From: G026625185 sp035256645
GTDB lineage: Bacteria; Desulfobacterota; WTBG01; JAGOGO01
Reading direction: 5' to 3'
DNA length: 5,808 nt
Assembly (NCBI GenBank): GCA_035256645.1
Contig: DATEXU010000110.1
Location: forward strand, 1 to 5,808
In this document: piece after piece, positions 1-5,170 of the stretch
Layout: the number at the start of each line of letters is the position of its first letter
Position numbering within the stretch: position 1 is the first letter of the stretch
Program-made: the position numbers and the translations under genes
Notes under the pieces: generated by a model
The model's database searches: none
What the model was told of the DNA's origin: nothing
The model's input: only the letters and a program-made list of their open reading frames with translations

Positions 1-639
1 TATGTTCTGCTTTCGATAACCGATACCGGGATCGGGATGACCGAAGAAGTTAAAGAGCAGATTTTTGATCCCTTTTTTACCACCAAAGAGAAAGGAAAAG
101 GAACCGGATTGGGGTTATCAACCGTCTATGGGATAGTGAAGCAAAGCGGGGGGGATATTTATGTTTACAGCGAACCACAAAAAGGGACAACCTTTAAGGT
201 TTATCTTCCCCGGGTGTATGAGCCTGCGGAGAAGATAAAAAAGGTAACCCGTGAAGAAATTTTCCTGGGCAAGGAGACCATCCTGGTGGCAGAAGATGAA
301 GACACGGTGCGGAGGCTGGCAGTAGATATTTTAAGGAGGCAGGGATACCGGGTACTGGAGGCCACGGAAGGGGGAGAGGCCCTGGTAATGTGTGAAAAAG
401 AGAAAGAGCCGATTGATTTAATTTTAACCGACATTGTGATGCCGCACATGAGTGGACCGGAGTTAATCGAGAGGCTTAAGCAGGTACGGAAAGATTTCAA
501 GGTGCTGTACATGACCGGGTATACGGATGAGACGATTGTTCAGCATGGGATACTGGAGGAAGGGATAGAGCTTATTCACAAACCCTTTAACATTGAGAAA
601 CTGGCGCGGAAGGTCAGGGAGGTTTTAGATAAAAACTAA
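1..639 (+). CDS. Hybrid sensor histidine kinase, C-terminal part (HATPase end plus receiver domain)
   Basis: The frame is open from base 1, so the gene starts upstream; 212 codons are visible, read from TAT at base 1 rather than from the internal ATG at 37. The start shows the end of a GHKL ATPase domain: G1 box DTGIGM (residues 8-13), F box FDPFFTTK (22-29) and G2 box GKGTGLGL (32-39). After a linker of about 45 residues comes a receiver domain with acidic pair E98/D99, phosphoacceptor D144 in LTDIVMP, T172 in YMTGY and K194 in HKPF, all the residues needed for phosphotransfer. By family knowledge, the kinase autophosphorylates a histidine (outside the window) and passes the phosphate to its own receiver, probably then to a phosphotransfer protein or separate regulator. 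No output domain follows. Sensor domains, membrane segments and signal cannot be seen, and neighbours give no clue to the stimulus. Confidence 0.93.
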   Translation, partial: YVLLSITDTGIGMTEEVKEQIFDPFFTTKEKGKGTGLGLSTVYGIVKQSGGDIYVYSEPQKGTTFKVYLPRVYEPAEKIKKVTREEIFLGKETILVAEDEDTVRRLAVDILRRQGYRVLEATEGGEALVMCEKEKEPIDLILTDIVMPHMSGPELIERLKQVRKDFKVLYMTGYTDETIVQHGILEEGIELIHKPFNIEKLARKVREVLDKN

Positions 640-645
640 AACCTT

Positions 646-777
646 CTATCAGGCGTTTTGAAAAACTCATGAAACATGCAGGATAGGCTTGTTTCAGCAT
701 CCAATAAAATCAAGATGCTATGCGACCCTGAACCAAGTTCAGGGTGACAAAATAATAATTTTCCAACTGCCTGATAG
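646..777. repeat. Folded repeat bounded by a 9-bp inverted repeat (MITE-like or structured RNA)
   Basis: The ends are perfect inverted copies: ctatcaggc (646-654) and gcctgatag (769-777). Between them lie three successive hairpins: 670-679 with 687-696 (9 of 10 pairs), agcatc 696-701 with gatgct 714-719, and accctgaac 725-733 with gttcagggt 737-745 (perfect 9-bp stem, 3-base loop). The whole can be drawn as a closed multi-branch structure. The third hairpin belongs to a widespread type of dispersed bacterial palindrome and recurs in diverged form at 1190-1280. There is no ORF with support. It begins 7 bases after the kinase stop codon and ends 30 bases before the terminator. Whether it is a mobile non-autonomous element or a functional RNA cannot be decided from one copy. 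Confidence 0.6.
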
Positions 778-807
778 TAATGATAAAGCAATTGGGGGAG
801 GGACGAT

Positions 808-831
808 GACTGCGTGAGCAGTCTTTTTTTT
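808..831 (+). terminator. Intrinsic transcription terminator
   Basis: A perfect 6-bp stem, gactgc (808-813) and gcagtc (818-823), closes a GTGA tetraloop and is followed at once by eight T (824-831). This is the standard Rho-independent layout on the + strand. It most likely ends the histidine kinase transcript, although it lies about 170 bases after the kinase stop because the 646-777 repeat is in between. A short independent RNA ending here is possible but no clear promoter for one is visible. Confidence 0.85.
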
Positions 832-989
832 GGACAAAAAAATAAAAACATGCTTTCATAATAGGCAGGAACAAATTTTTGATTCTTATTGAGTGCTAGT
901 GTAGTGTTTCAATAACAGCTTTACAATATGTCATTTTTTCTAATTACAACAAAGTCTCAGAAGCAAGAATCCAGAACCAATCGAAATTA

Positions 990-1015
990 CTGGACTCCCG
1001 CCTTCGTGGGAGTGA
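990..1015. repeat. Short dispersed palindrome, ctgga...tgac family
   Basis: A hairpin with arms actccc (994-999) and gggagt (1008-1013) is framed by ctgga on the left and tgac on the right. The same frame and shape occur at 2910-2937 between leuC and leuD, and in inverse orientation at 2816-2862. The second stem pair is C-G here but T-A in the 2910-2937 copy, so pairing is kept while bases differ. I recall this consensus (ctggattcccgc...gcgggaatgac) as common in many bacterial genomes. No T-tract follows, so it is not a terminator. Confidence 0.6.
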
Positions 1016-1096
1016 CGGATTGAGAATTGTTAGAAGCACCCTATAATTAGTTCTATAAAATCCTTACGTTATAATTCAAAAAAACTAATAAATTGT

Positions 1097-1125
1097 TTGA
1101 CAAATATTTTTCTTGACGGTATATG
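1097..1125 (+). promoter_or_regulatory. Candidate sigma-70-type promoter for leuC
   Basis: A perfect TTGACA (1097-1102) is separated by 17 bases from TATATG (1120-1125), a 4-of-6 match to the -10 consensus. Transcription would start near 1132 and give a leader of about 250 bases that includes the 1148-1345 element. The surrounding AT-rich sequence makes chance matches more likely, so this is a candidate only. Confidence 0.4.
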
Positions 1126-1147
1126 AATTACTTTCGAAAAAGACTTT

Positions 1148-1345
1148 TGATGAGTTCGTAAAAAGTCAAAATTCGCGGGTTTTGTCATGCTGACCCTTCG
1201 CCGAAGCTCAGGGTGACAGTGTCGAAGCATGAGGTAATATCAATTGGTTGTGTTCACCCTTCGACAAGCTCAGGGTGACACCCTTTGTCACCGTGAGTTT
1301 ATCGAACGGTCTGGATGACACCCCCGACTTTTTACGAGAGCGTCA
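1148..1345. mobile_element. MITE-like element, about 198 bp, no coding content
   Basis: The ends are imperfect inverted repeats of 21 bases (16 identical), with a perfect 12-base core: tcgtaaaaagtc (1156-1167) and gactttttacga (1326-1337). The interior is a row of imperfect palindromes: tcatgct 1185-1191 with agcatga 1226-1232, enclosing accct 1193-1197 with agggt 1210-1214; tcaccct 1254-1260 with agggtga 1272-1278; and accgt 1290-1294 with acggt 1306-1310 flanked by tgtca (1286-1290) and tgaca (1316-1320). Three of these are variants of one repeat (ccttcg.caagctcagggtgaca). I recall gactttttacga-type ends from dispersed repeats in Desulfobacterota genomes. No transposase and no clear target duplication are visible. 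It lies in the probable leuC leader, about 40 bases before the start codon. Confidence 0.55.
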
Positions 1346-1369
1346 CTTTTATCTTCGGAGAATTCTTAC

Positions 1370-1374
1370 GGGAG
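1370..1374 (+). promoter_or_regulatory. Ribosome binding site of leuC
   Basis: GGGAG lies 10 bases before the ATG at 1385. It supports that start over the second in-frame ATG at 1391, which would be 16 bases from it. Confidence 0.6.
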
Positions 1375-1384
1375 TCTAATCTCT

Positions 1385-2644
1385 ATGGGAATGACAATTA
1401 CGGAAAAAATTTTAGCCGGGCATGCCGGCGTGAAAAAGGTAATTCCGGGAGAAATCATTAATACCCGGGTTGATGTGGCCCTGGGAAATGACATCACTGC
1501 CCCCATTGCCATTGAAGAATTTCGAAAAGCGGGGGGCAAAAAAGTTTTTGATCACAATAAGGTTATTCTTGTCCCGGATCATTTTACCCCCAATAAAGAT
1601 ATTGCTTCCGCAAAACAATGTCGGATTTTACGCGACTTTGCCAAGGAACAGAATCTGACCCATTACTTTGATCAGGGCGACGTGGGGGTGGAGCACGCGC
1701 TTTTGCCGGAAAAGGGACTTGTTTTGCCGGGTGATGTGGTCATTGGGGCTGACAGTCATACCTGCACGTATGGGGCTTTGGGCGCTTTTGCCACGGGCGT
1801 GGGAAGCACTGATTTGGCGTATGCGATGATGACCGGAGAAGCATGGTTTCGGGTGCCGGAGACCATGAAATTTATTTATAAGGGTAAACTTCCCCTCTGG
1901 GTAGATGGTAAGGATTTGATTTTATTTACCATCAAGGATATCGGGGTTGAGGGAGCACGGTATCAAGCGATGGAATTTACCGGTGAAACAATAGCGGAAC
2001 TCTCCATGGCCGGCAGGTTTACCATGGCCAATATGGCTGTCGAAGCCGGAGCCAAAAATGGTATTTTTATTCCTGACGAAAAAACGAAAATCTATGTTAA
2101 AGAACGAAAGACGCGGGAATACGCTTTTTATACCAGTGATCCGGATGCTGAGTATGCGGAGGTCAAGGAGTACGATATTTCTCTTCTTGAACCTCAGGTT
2201 GCCTTTCCTCACCTTCCTTCAAATGTGCGGGGCATCAGCACGGTTGGTTCAATACCGATTGACCAGGTGGTGATCGGTTCGTGTACGAATGGAAGGATAG
2301 AAGATTTAAGGGTTGCGGCTCAGATTTTGAAAGGGCGAAAAAAGGCCCCGTTTCTTCGATTGATTATTATTCCTGCTACCCCGGCTATCTATCGGCAGGC
2401 TTTAGAAGAGGGACTTTTTCAAATTTTCCTCGATAGTAAAGCAGTTATCAGCCCGCCTACCTGTGGCCCTTGTCTTGGGGGACATATGGGAATTTTAGCC
2501 AAAGGTGAGCGCGCAGTAGCGACGACGAATCGTAATTTCGTCGGTCGGATGGGGGATCCTGAAAGTGAGGTCTTTCTTGCGGGGCCGGCAGTGGCTGCTG
2601 CTTCCGCAGTACTGGGAAGGATCGGAGGACCCGGCGAGTTGTGA
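1385..2644 (+). CDS. leuC: 3-isopropylmalate dehydratase, large subunit (short LeuC2 type)
   Basis: With LeuD this aconitase-family enzyme isomerises 2-isopropylmalate to 3-isopropylmalate in cytosolic leucine synthesis. At 419 residues it has the size of the short archaeal/thermophile-type subunit (about 420) rather than the E. coli form (about 466). The three cysteines that hold the [4Fe-4S] cluster are visible: C300 in GSCTNGR (298-304), and C360 and C363 in PTCGPCLGG; the 60 and 3 residue spacing matches that of E. coli LeuC. The active-site stretch GADSHTCTYGALGAFATG (121-138) is intact. Homoaconitase belongs to the same family and cannot be excluded by motif alone, but the neighbouring leuD and leuB favour the leucine pathway. 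leuC is unusually far (385 bases) from leuD, with repeat elements between, and no typical leucine attenuator or leader peptide is seen upstream. Confidence 0.93.
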   Translation: MGMTITEKILAGHAGVKKVIPGEIINTRVDVALGNDITAPIAIEEFRKAGGKKVFDHNKVILVPDHFTPNKDIASAKQCRILRDFAKEQNLTHYFDQGDVGVEHALLPEKGLVLPGDVVIGADSHTCTYGALGAFATGVGSTDLAYAMMTGEAWFRVPETMKFIYKGKLPLWVDGKDLILFTIKDIGVEGARYQAMEFTGETIAELSMAGRFTMANMAVEAGAKNGIFIPDEKTKIYVKERKTREYAFYTSDPDAEYAEVKEYDISLLEPQVAFPHLPSNVRGISTVGSIPIDQVVIGSCTNGRIEDLRVAAQILKGRKKAPFLRLIIIPATPAIYRQALEEGLFQIFLDSKAVISPPTCGPCLGGHMGILAKGERAVATTNRNFVGRMGDPESEVFLAGPAVAAASAVLGRIGGPGEL

Positions 2645-2653
2645 AAAAGGCTT

Positions 2654-2723
2654 GTCAGTGGTCAGTTGTTGTACAACGGACAACCAACAACAAACAATGG
2701 ACTACGGACAACGGACCACTGAC
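2654..2723. repeat. Heptamer tandem repeat inside a 16-bp inverted repeat
   Basis: From 2673 the sequence runs in exact 7-base steps: acaacgg, acaacca, acaacaa, acaatgg, actacgg, acaacgg, accactg, ac. The right end acaacggaccactgac (2708-2723) pairs with gtcagtggtcagttgt (2654-2669) at 15 of 16 positions. The pivot is a perfect palindrome gttgtacaac (2668-2677), where the heptamers change orientation. The element begins 9 bases after the leuC stop and has no T-tract. I recall similar ccgttgt/ccgtagt heptamer tracts as dispersed repeats in other bacteria. Function unknown. Confidence 0.7.
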
Positions 2724-2815
2724 GTTTGGAACAAAGCGTCCGCATTGTATAGTGAGCGACATAAAAGTTGACATAAAAAGAGTGTGTTCTCTTTCTGCGC
2801 AGTTTCCCTAACGCG

Positions 2816-2862
2816 TCATTCCCGTCCCCGCCTTCGCGAGGATAAACTCCAGCGGGAATCCA
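2816..2862. repeat. Dispersed palindrome, inverted copy of the ctgga...tgac family
   Basis: gtcattcccg (2815-2824 region) and cgggaatccag (2853-2862 region) are the two ends of the repeat family also seen at 990-1015 and 2910-2937, here in the opposite orientation. The arms attcccg (2818-2824) and cgggaat (2853-2859) are perfect complements. The interior, 28 bases, is longer than in the other copies and carries ccccgccttcgcgagg, so it may be two fused copies. Confidence 0.5.
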
Positions 2863-2869
2863 GACGTCG

Positions 2870-2887
2870 TCCCCGCGAAAGCGGGGA
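2870..2887. repeat. GC-rich hairpin with GAAA loop
   Basis: tccccgc (2870-2876) and gcgggga (2881-2887) form a perfect 7-bp stem around GAAA, a stable GNRA-type tetraloop if transcribed. It lies between the two larger palindromes of the element. No T-tract follows, so termination is unlikely, but it could slow 3' exonucleases acting on a leuC message. Confidence 0.55.
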
Positions 2888-2909
2888 ACCAGGAAAGAAC
2901 AAAAAAACC

Positions 2910-2937
2910 CTGGATTCCGCATCAAGTGCGGAATGAC
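2910..2937. repeat. Dispersed palindrome, ctgga...tgac family
   Basis: attccgca (2914-2921) and tgcggaat (2927-2934) form a perfect 8-bp stem with a 5-base loop, framed by ctgga and tgac. It is the same type as the 990-1015 copy and inverse to 2816-2862, so this gap holds two copies facing each other. There is no following T-tract. Confidence 0.6.
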
Positions 2938-2991
2938 AATAGCGGGGCCACGGCATGACAAAAAAAGAACACCTCTTTATTTATGTCGTTC

Positions 2992-2997
2992 TATAAT
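2992..2997 (+). promoter_or_regulatory. Candidate -10 box for a leuD promoter
   Basis: A perfect TATAAT stands 32 bases before the leuD start codon, which would give a leader of roughly 25 bases. The matching -35 position (about 2969-2974, acacct) is poor, so this is weak support. The first four bases belong to the right end of the 2748-2995 element and the last two to the flank, so the box may have been created by the insertion. Confidence 0.3.
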
Positions 2998-3016
2998 TTT
3001 AAATAAAGACCTCGAG

Positions 3017-3022
3017 AAGGAG
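3017..3022 (+). promoter_or_regulatory. Ribosome binding site of leuD
   Basis: AAGGAG lies 7 bases before the GTG at 3030, an ideal placing. It decides in favour of the GTG start, which also gives the usual LeuD N-terminus (MKFRGKVWKFG). Confidence 0.8.
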
Positions 3023-3029
3023 ATTATTC

Positions 3030-3530
3030 GTGAAGTTTAGAGGGAAGGTCTGGAAATTTGGAGCCAACATTGATACGGATGCGATCATTCCCGCCCGGTA
3101 TCTCAACACGTCTGATCCGGCTTTGTTGGCCAAACATTGCATGGAAGATGCTGATCCTGAGTTTATAAAAAAAATGAAGCCGGGAGATATCATCATCGCT
3201 GAGCGGAATTTCGGTTGCGGTTCATCCCGCGAGCATGCCCCGTTAGCGATTAAGGCCGCGGGCATTTCGTGTGTGATTGCCAAGAGCTTTGCCCGGATTT
3301 TTTACCGTAACTCCTTTAACATGGGTCTTCCTATTTTTGAGTCATCAGATCTGGCGGATAATACCGCTGAGGGAGACGAGATCGAGGTTGACGCCACGTC
3401 CGGTGAGATCGTCAACCTAACCCGCAATAAGAAATTTAAAGCAAACCCGATCCCTCCGTTTATGCAGGAATTGATTGCCAGCGGAGGATTAATGAACTAT
3501 GCTCAAAAAAAACAAATGAAAAAGGATTAA
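3030..3530 (+). CDS. leuD: 3-isopropylmalate dehydratase, small subunit
   Basis: This is the small (swivelling domain) partner of LeuC in isopropylmalate isomerase. At 166 residues it is of the short type that accompanies the short LeuC, against about 200 in E. coli. Visible landmarks are DTDAIIPARYL (15-25), the family signature GCGSSREHAP (62-71) with the substrate-binding Ser/Arg segment, and AKSFARIFYRNSFNMGLP (84-101). The loop after PAR reads YLNT (24-27); this loop is known to influence substrate choice among isopropylmalate isomerases and homoaconitases, where homoaconitase has been associated with YLRT. YLNT lacks that Arg and so leans toward isopropylmalate. GTG start with a strong ribosome binding site. 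A run of eight A near the 3' end (3505-3512) is followed by the leuB ribosome binding site. leuB starts 3 bases after the stop, so the two are surely co-transcribed. Confidence 0.93.
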   Translation: MKFRGKVWKFGANIDTDAIIPARYLNTSDPALLAKHCMEDADPEFIKKMKPGDIIIAERNFGCGSSREHAPLAIKAAGISCVIAKSFARIFYRNSFNMGLPIFESSDLADNTAEGDEIEVDATSGEIVNLTRNKKFKANPIPPFMQELIASGGLMNYAQKKQMKKD

Positions 3531-3533
3531 ACT

Positions 3534-4619
3534 ATGGGTAAAATTCACACGATTGCGGTTATTCCTGGAGACGGGACCGGCCCGGAAGTCATTGCTGAAG
3601 GTATTAAGGTTCTCAACGCAGTATCCCGGATAGAAAATTTTAAAATTGAGTTCGTATTCTATGATTTTGGAGGGGACCGTTACCTTCGCACGGGAGAGGT
3701 TCTTCCCAACTCCGCTTTGGAAGAATTTCGCAAAATGGATGCCATTTATCTGGGTGCCATAGGCCATCCCAAAGTAAAACCAGGTATTTTGGAAAAAGGG
3801 ATACTCTTAACTACCCGGTTCGAGCTGGATCAGTATATCAATCTCCGCCCGATAAAGCTTTATCCGGGCGTAGATACCCCGCTTAAGGATAAAGGGCCGG
3901 CAGATATTGACTTTGTCGTGGTCCGCGAAAATACCGAGGGTTTATATACCGGAAGCGGTGGATTTTTAAAAAAGGGGACACCTGATGAAGTGGCAATCCA
4001 AGAATCCATCAACACCCGCAAAGGGGTGGAACGCTGTCTGCGATATGCTTTTAATTTCTGCCGCAAACGGAATAAAGAGAAAAAACTTACTCTGTGCGGA
4101 AAGACCAATGTTTTAACGTATGCTTTTGACCTCTGGGAAAGGGCTTTTTATGAGGTGGCCCGGGAATTTTCCGACATTAAAACCGATTATGCCCATGTTG
4201 ATGCCACGTGCATGTGGATGGTGAAAAATCCGGAGTGGTTTGATGTGATCGTCACTGATAATATGTTTGGCGACATCATTACCGACCTGGGGGCCATGAT
4301 TCAGGGAGGCTTGGGAGTTGCCGCAGGAGGGAACATTAACCCCGAAGGAGTTTCCATGTTTGAGCCGATGGGGGGATCGGCGCCGAAGTACACAGGTAAA
4401 AACGTGATCAATCCTATCGCGGCAATTTTTGCGGCGCAGATGATGGTGGAAGAACTGAAAGAAGAAAGCGCCGGAAGAAGAATTGAAAAAGCAGTGATGA
4501 AGGTATTGGCCCATGACATAAAAAGTGTCTCAGCCGGACAAATGGGCCATACTACCTCAGAGATCGGCGGTTTAGTCGTGAAGTATATGGTGGAGGACAG
4601 GGAAAGAGTTTCCTCGTGA
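3534..4619 (+). CDS. leuB: 3-isopropylmalate dehydrogenase (LeuB-like beta-decarboxylating dehydrogenase)
   Basis: Expected to oxidise and decarboxylate 3-isopropylmalate to 2-oxoisocaproate in the cytosol, the step after LeuCD. Its 361 residues match the family. Catalytic residues are present: R95, R105 (NLRP), R131 (VRENTEGLY), Y138, K190 (GKTNV), and metal ligands D223 (HVDA), D247 and D251 (FGDIITDLGA). Two points are unusual. The cofactor loop reads EPMGGSAPKYTGK (277-289): usual LeuB has HGSAPD, while Lys-Tyr at 285-286 is the NADP-isocitrate dehydrogenase pattern. The segment RFELDQYINLRP (95-106) resembles tartrate/D-malate dehydrogenases, and the Glu usual in the substrate pocket seems shifted or replaced by K88. 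Context with leuCD still makes LeuB the best call; tartrate/malate or homoisocitrate dehydrogenase are alternatives. AAAGGA (3521-3526) inside the end of leuD is its ribosome binding site, 7 bases from the ATG. Confidence 0.82.
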   Translation: MGKIHTIAVIPGDGTGPEVIAEGIKVLNAVSRIENFKIEFVFYDFGGDRYLRTGEVLPNSALEEFRKMDAIYLGAIGHPKVKPGILEKGILLTTRFELDQYINLRPIKLYPGVDTPLKDKGPADIDFVVVRENTEGLYTGSGGFLKKGTPDEVAIQESINTRKGVERCLRYAFNFCRKRNKEKKLTLCGKTNVLTYAFDLWERAFYEVAREFSDIKTDYAHVDATCMWMVKNPEWFDVIVTDNMFGDIITDLGAMIQGGLGVAAGGNINPEGVSMFEPMGGSAPKYTGKNVINPIAAIFAAQMMVEELKEESAGRRIEKAVMKVLAHDIKSVSAGQMGHTTSEIGGLVVKYMVEDRERVSS

Positions 4620-5170
4620 GGGTGTTTGGCGGAACATTACAAGGCAGGCGCTTACAAACCTGCCGGGTTGCGTCGCTTCGACCAACGTCGGAAAAGATAC
4701 GGGAGGCACTATTTAACATCCTTGCCCCGTTATTAGCCGAAGGCCCGGTTTTAGACCTTTTTGCCGGCACCGGGAGTTTAGGGATTGAGGCTTTAAGCCG
4801 GGGGATGGAACGGGCAGTTTTTGTTGAGAGTAATGCCGCCATCATTTCCTTTTTAAAGAAAAATATCAGCCATTGCCACTTAGAAGAGAAGTCCGAGATC
4901 ATTGGGTTTCCGGTAAGTAAAGGGCTAAAAATCCTTAAATCACGCAACGAGAAGTTCGCATTGATTTTTTTAGACCCCCCCTATCAGGAAAAGCTTGCCG
5001 GAAAAACCTTGCGGGAGATTAGCGAGGCGAAACTCGTAAGGCAGGATGGCCTTGTTATTGCAGAACATTCATCCAAAGAAACACTCGAAGAAAGTTACGG
5101 AAGTTTAAAAATGGATGATCAGCGCACGTATGGTCAAACCTTAGTCTCTTTTTTTTCGTTATTTGTATAA
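4616..5170 (+). CDS. rsmD: 16S rRNA (guanine(966)-N2)-methyltransferase
   Basis: RsmD methylates N2 of G966 in 16S rRNA, using S-adenosylmethionine, during assembly of the 30S subunit. The 184 residues match the usual size. Landmarks: N-terminal MRVFGGTLQGRRL (1-13), the substrate-facing RPTSEKIREALFNIL (22-36), SAM-binding motif I VLDLFAGTGSLGIEALSRG (45-63), acidic residue E71 at the end of the second strand, the catalytic DPPY (120-123), and the closing TYGQTLVSFF (171-180). The GTG start overlaps the leuB stop by 4 bases (GTGA), which suggests translational coupling; the N-terminus fits the family exactly from this codon. AGGGAAAG (4599-4606) is a plausible ribosome binding site. The coupling to leuB is a local arrangement, with no functional tie known, while the next gene coaD is its common neighbour. 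Confidence 0.95.
   Translation: MRVFGGTLQGRRLQTCRVASLRPTSEKIREALFNILAPLLAEGPVLDLFAGTGSLGIEALSRGMERAVFVESNAAIISFLKKNISHCHLEEKSEIIGFPVSKGLKILKSRNEKFALIFLDPPYQEKLAGKTLREISEAKLVRQDGLVIAEHSSKETLEESYGSLKMDDQRTYGQTLVSFFSLFV

Larger units (their letters stand above)
640..1384. other. Gene-free intergenic region rich in repeats
   Basis: These 745 bases carry no supported coding sequence. Short open frames here run through palindromes and have no family resemblance. In order the region holds a folded repeat (646-777), an intrinsic terminator (808-831), AT-rich sequence with nothing recognisable (about 832-985), a small palindrome (990-1015), an AT-rich stretch with a candidate promoter (1097-1125), a MITE-like element (1148-1345) and the leuC ribosome binding site. 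Base composition is clearly more AT-rich than the flanking genes outside the palindromes. Confidence 0.8.
2748..2995. mobile_element. MITE-like element, about 248 bp, between leuC and leuD
   Basis: The ends are related inverted repeats. The left end has tatag (2748-2752), cgacataaa (2757-2765) and gtgttct (2784-2790). The right end has the complements in mirrored order: agaacac (2966-2972), tttatgtcg (2980-2988) and ctata (2991-2995). The left end is longer because gacataaaa occurs twice (2758-2766 and 2770-2778), as if a 12-base unit had been duplicated. TA dinucleotides stand at both outer edges, which would fit a TA target duplication, but this is too short to prove it. The interior holds three palindromes and no ORF or transposase, so any movement would need a transposase in trans. 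Confidence 0.55.
2645..3029. other. Repeat-filled gap between leuC and leuD
   Basis: leuC and leuD are usually adjacent or nearly so; here 385 non-coding bases separate them. The gap consists of a heptamer repeat element (2654-2723), a short spacer, and a MITE-like element (2748-2995) that encloses several hairpins, followed by the leuD ribosome binding site. Short frames on either strand are translations of the repeats and are not supported as genes. Confidence 0.8.

Noticed and set aside
636..851. Minus-strand ORF of 71 codons over the kinase-leuC gap
   Set aside because: It runs through the 646-777 repeat and its terminator; the protein contains the typical translated-repeat string and resembles no family I know.
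1126..1384. Leucine attenuator, T-box or leader peptide upstream of leuC
   Set aside because: No short ORF with a leucine-codon run and no T-box sequence or terminator/antiterminator pair; the hairpins are explained by repeats and lack T-tracts.
2768..2796. Promoter starting from TTGACA at 2768
   Set aside because: No acceptable -10 hexamer at 16-18 bases downstream, and the TTGACA arises from the small duplication in the left end of the element.
2816..2937. CRISPR array
   Set aside because: The repeats are inverted, unequal in length and lack regular spacers; no cas genes nearby.
2662..2961. Minus-strand ORF of 99 codons between leuC and leuD
   Set aside because: It is a translation of the palindromic repeats (for example PAGVYPREGGD); no ribosome binding site or family likeness.
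4113..4514. Minus-strand ORF of 133 codons opposite leuB
   Set aside because: Lies wholly inside leuB, whose catalytic motifs prove the other strand; composition is that of a shadow frame.
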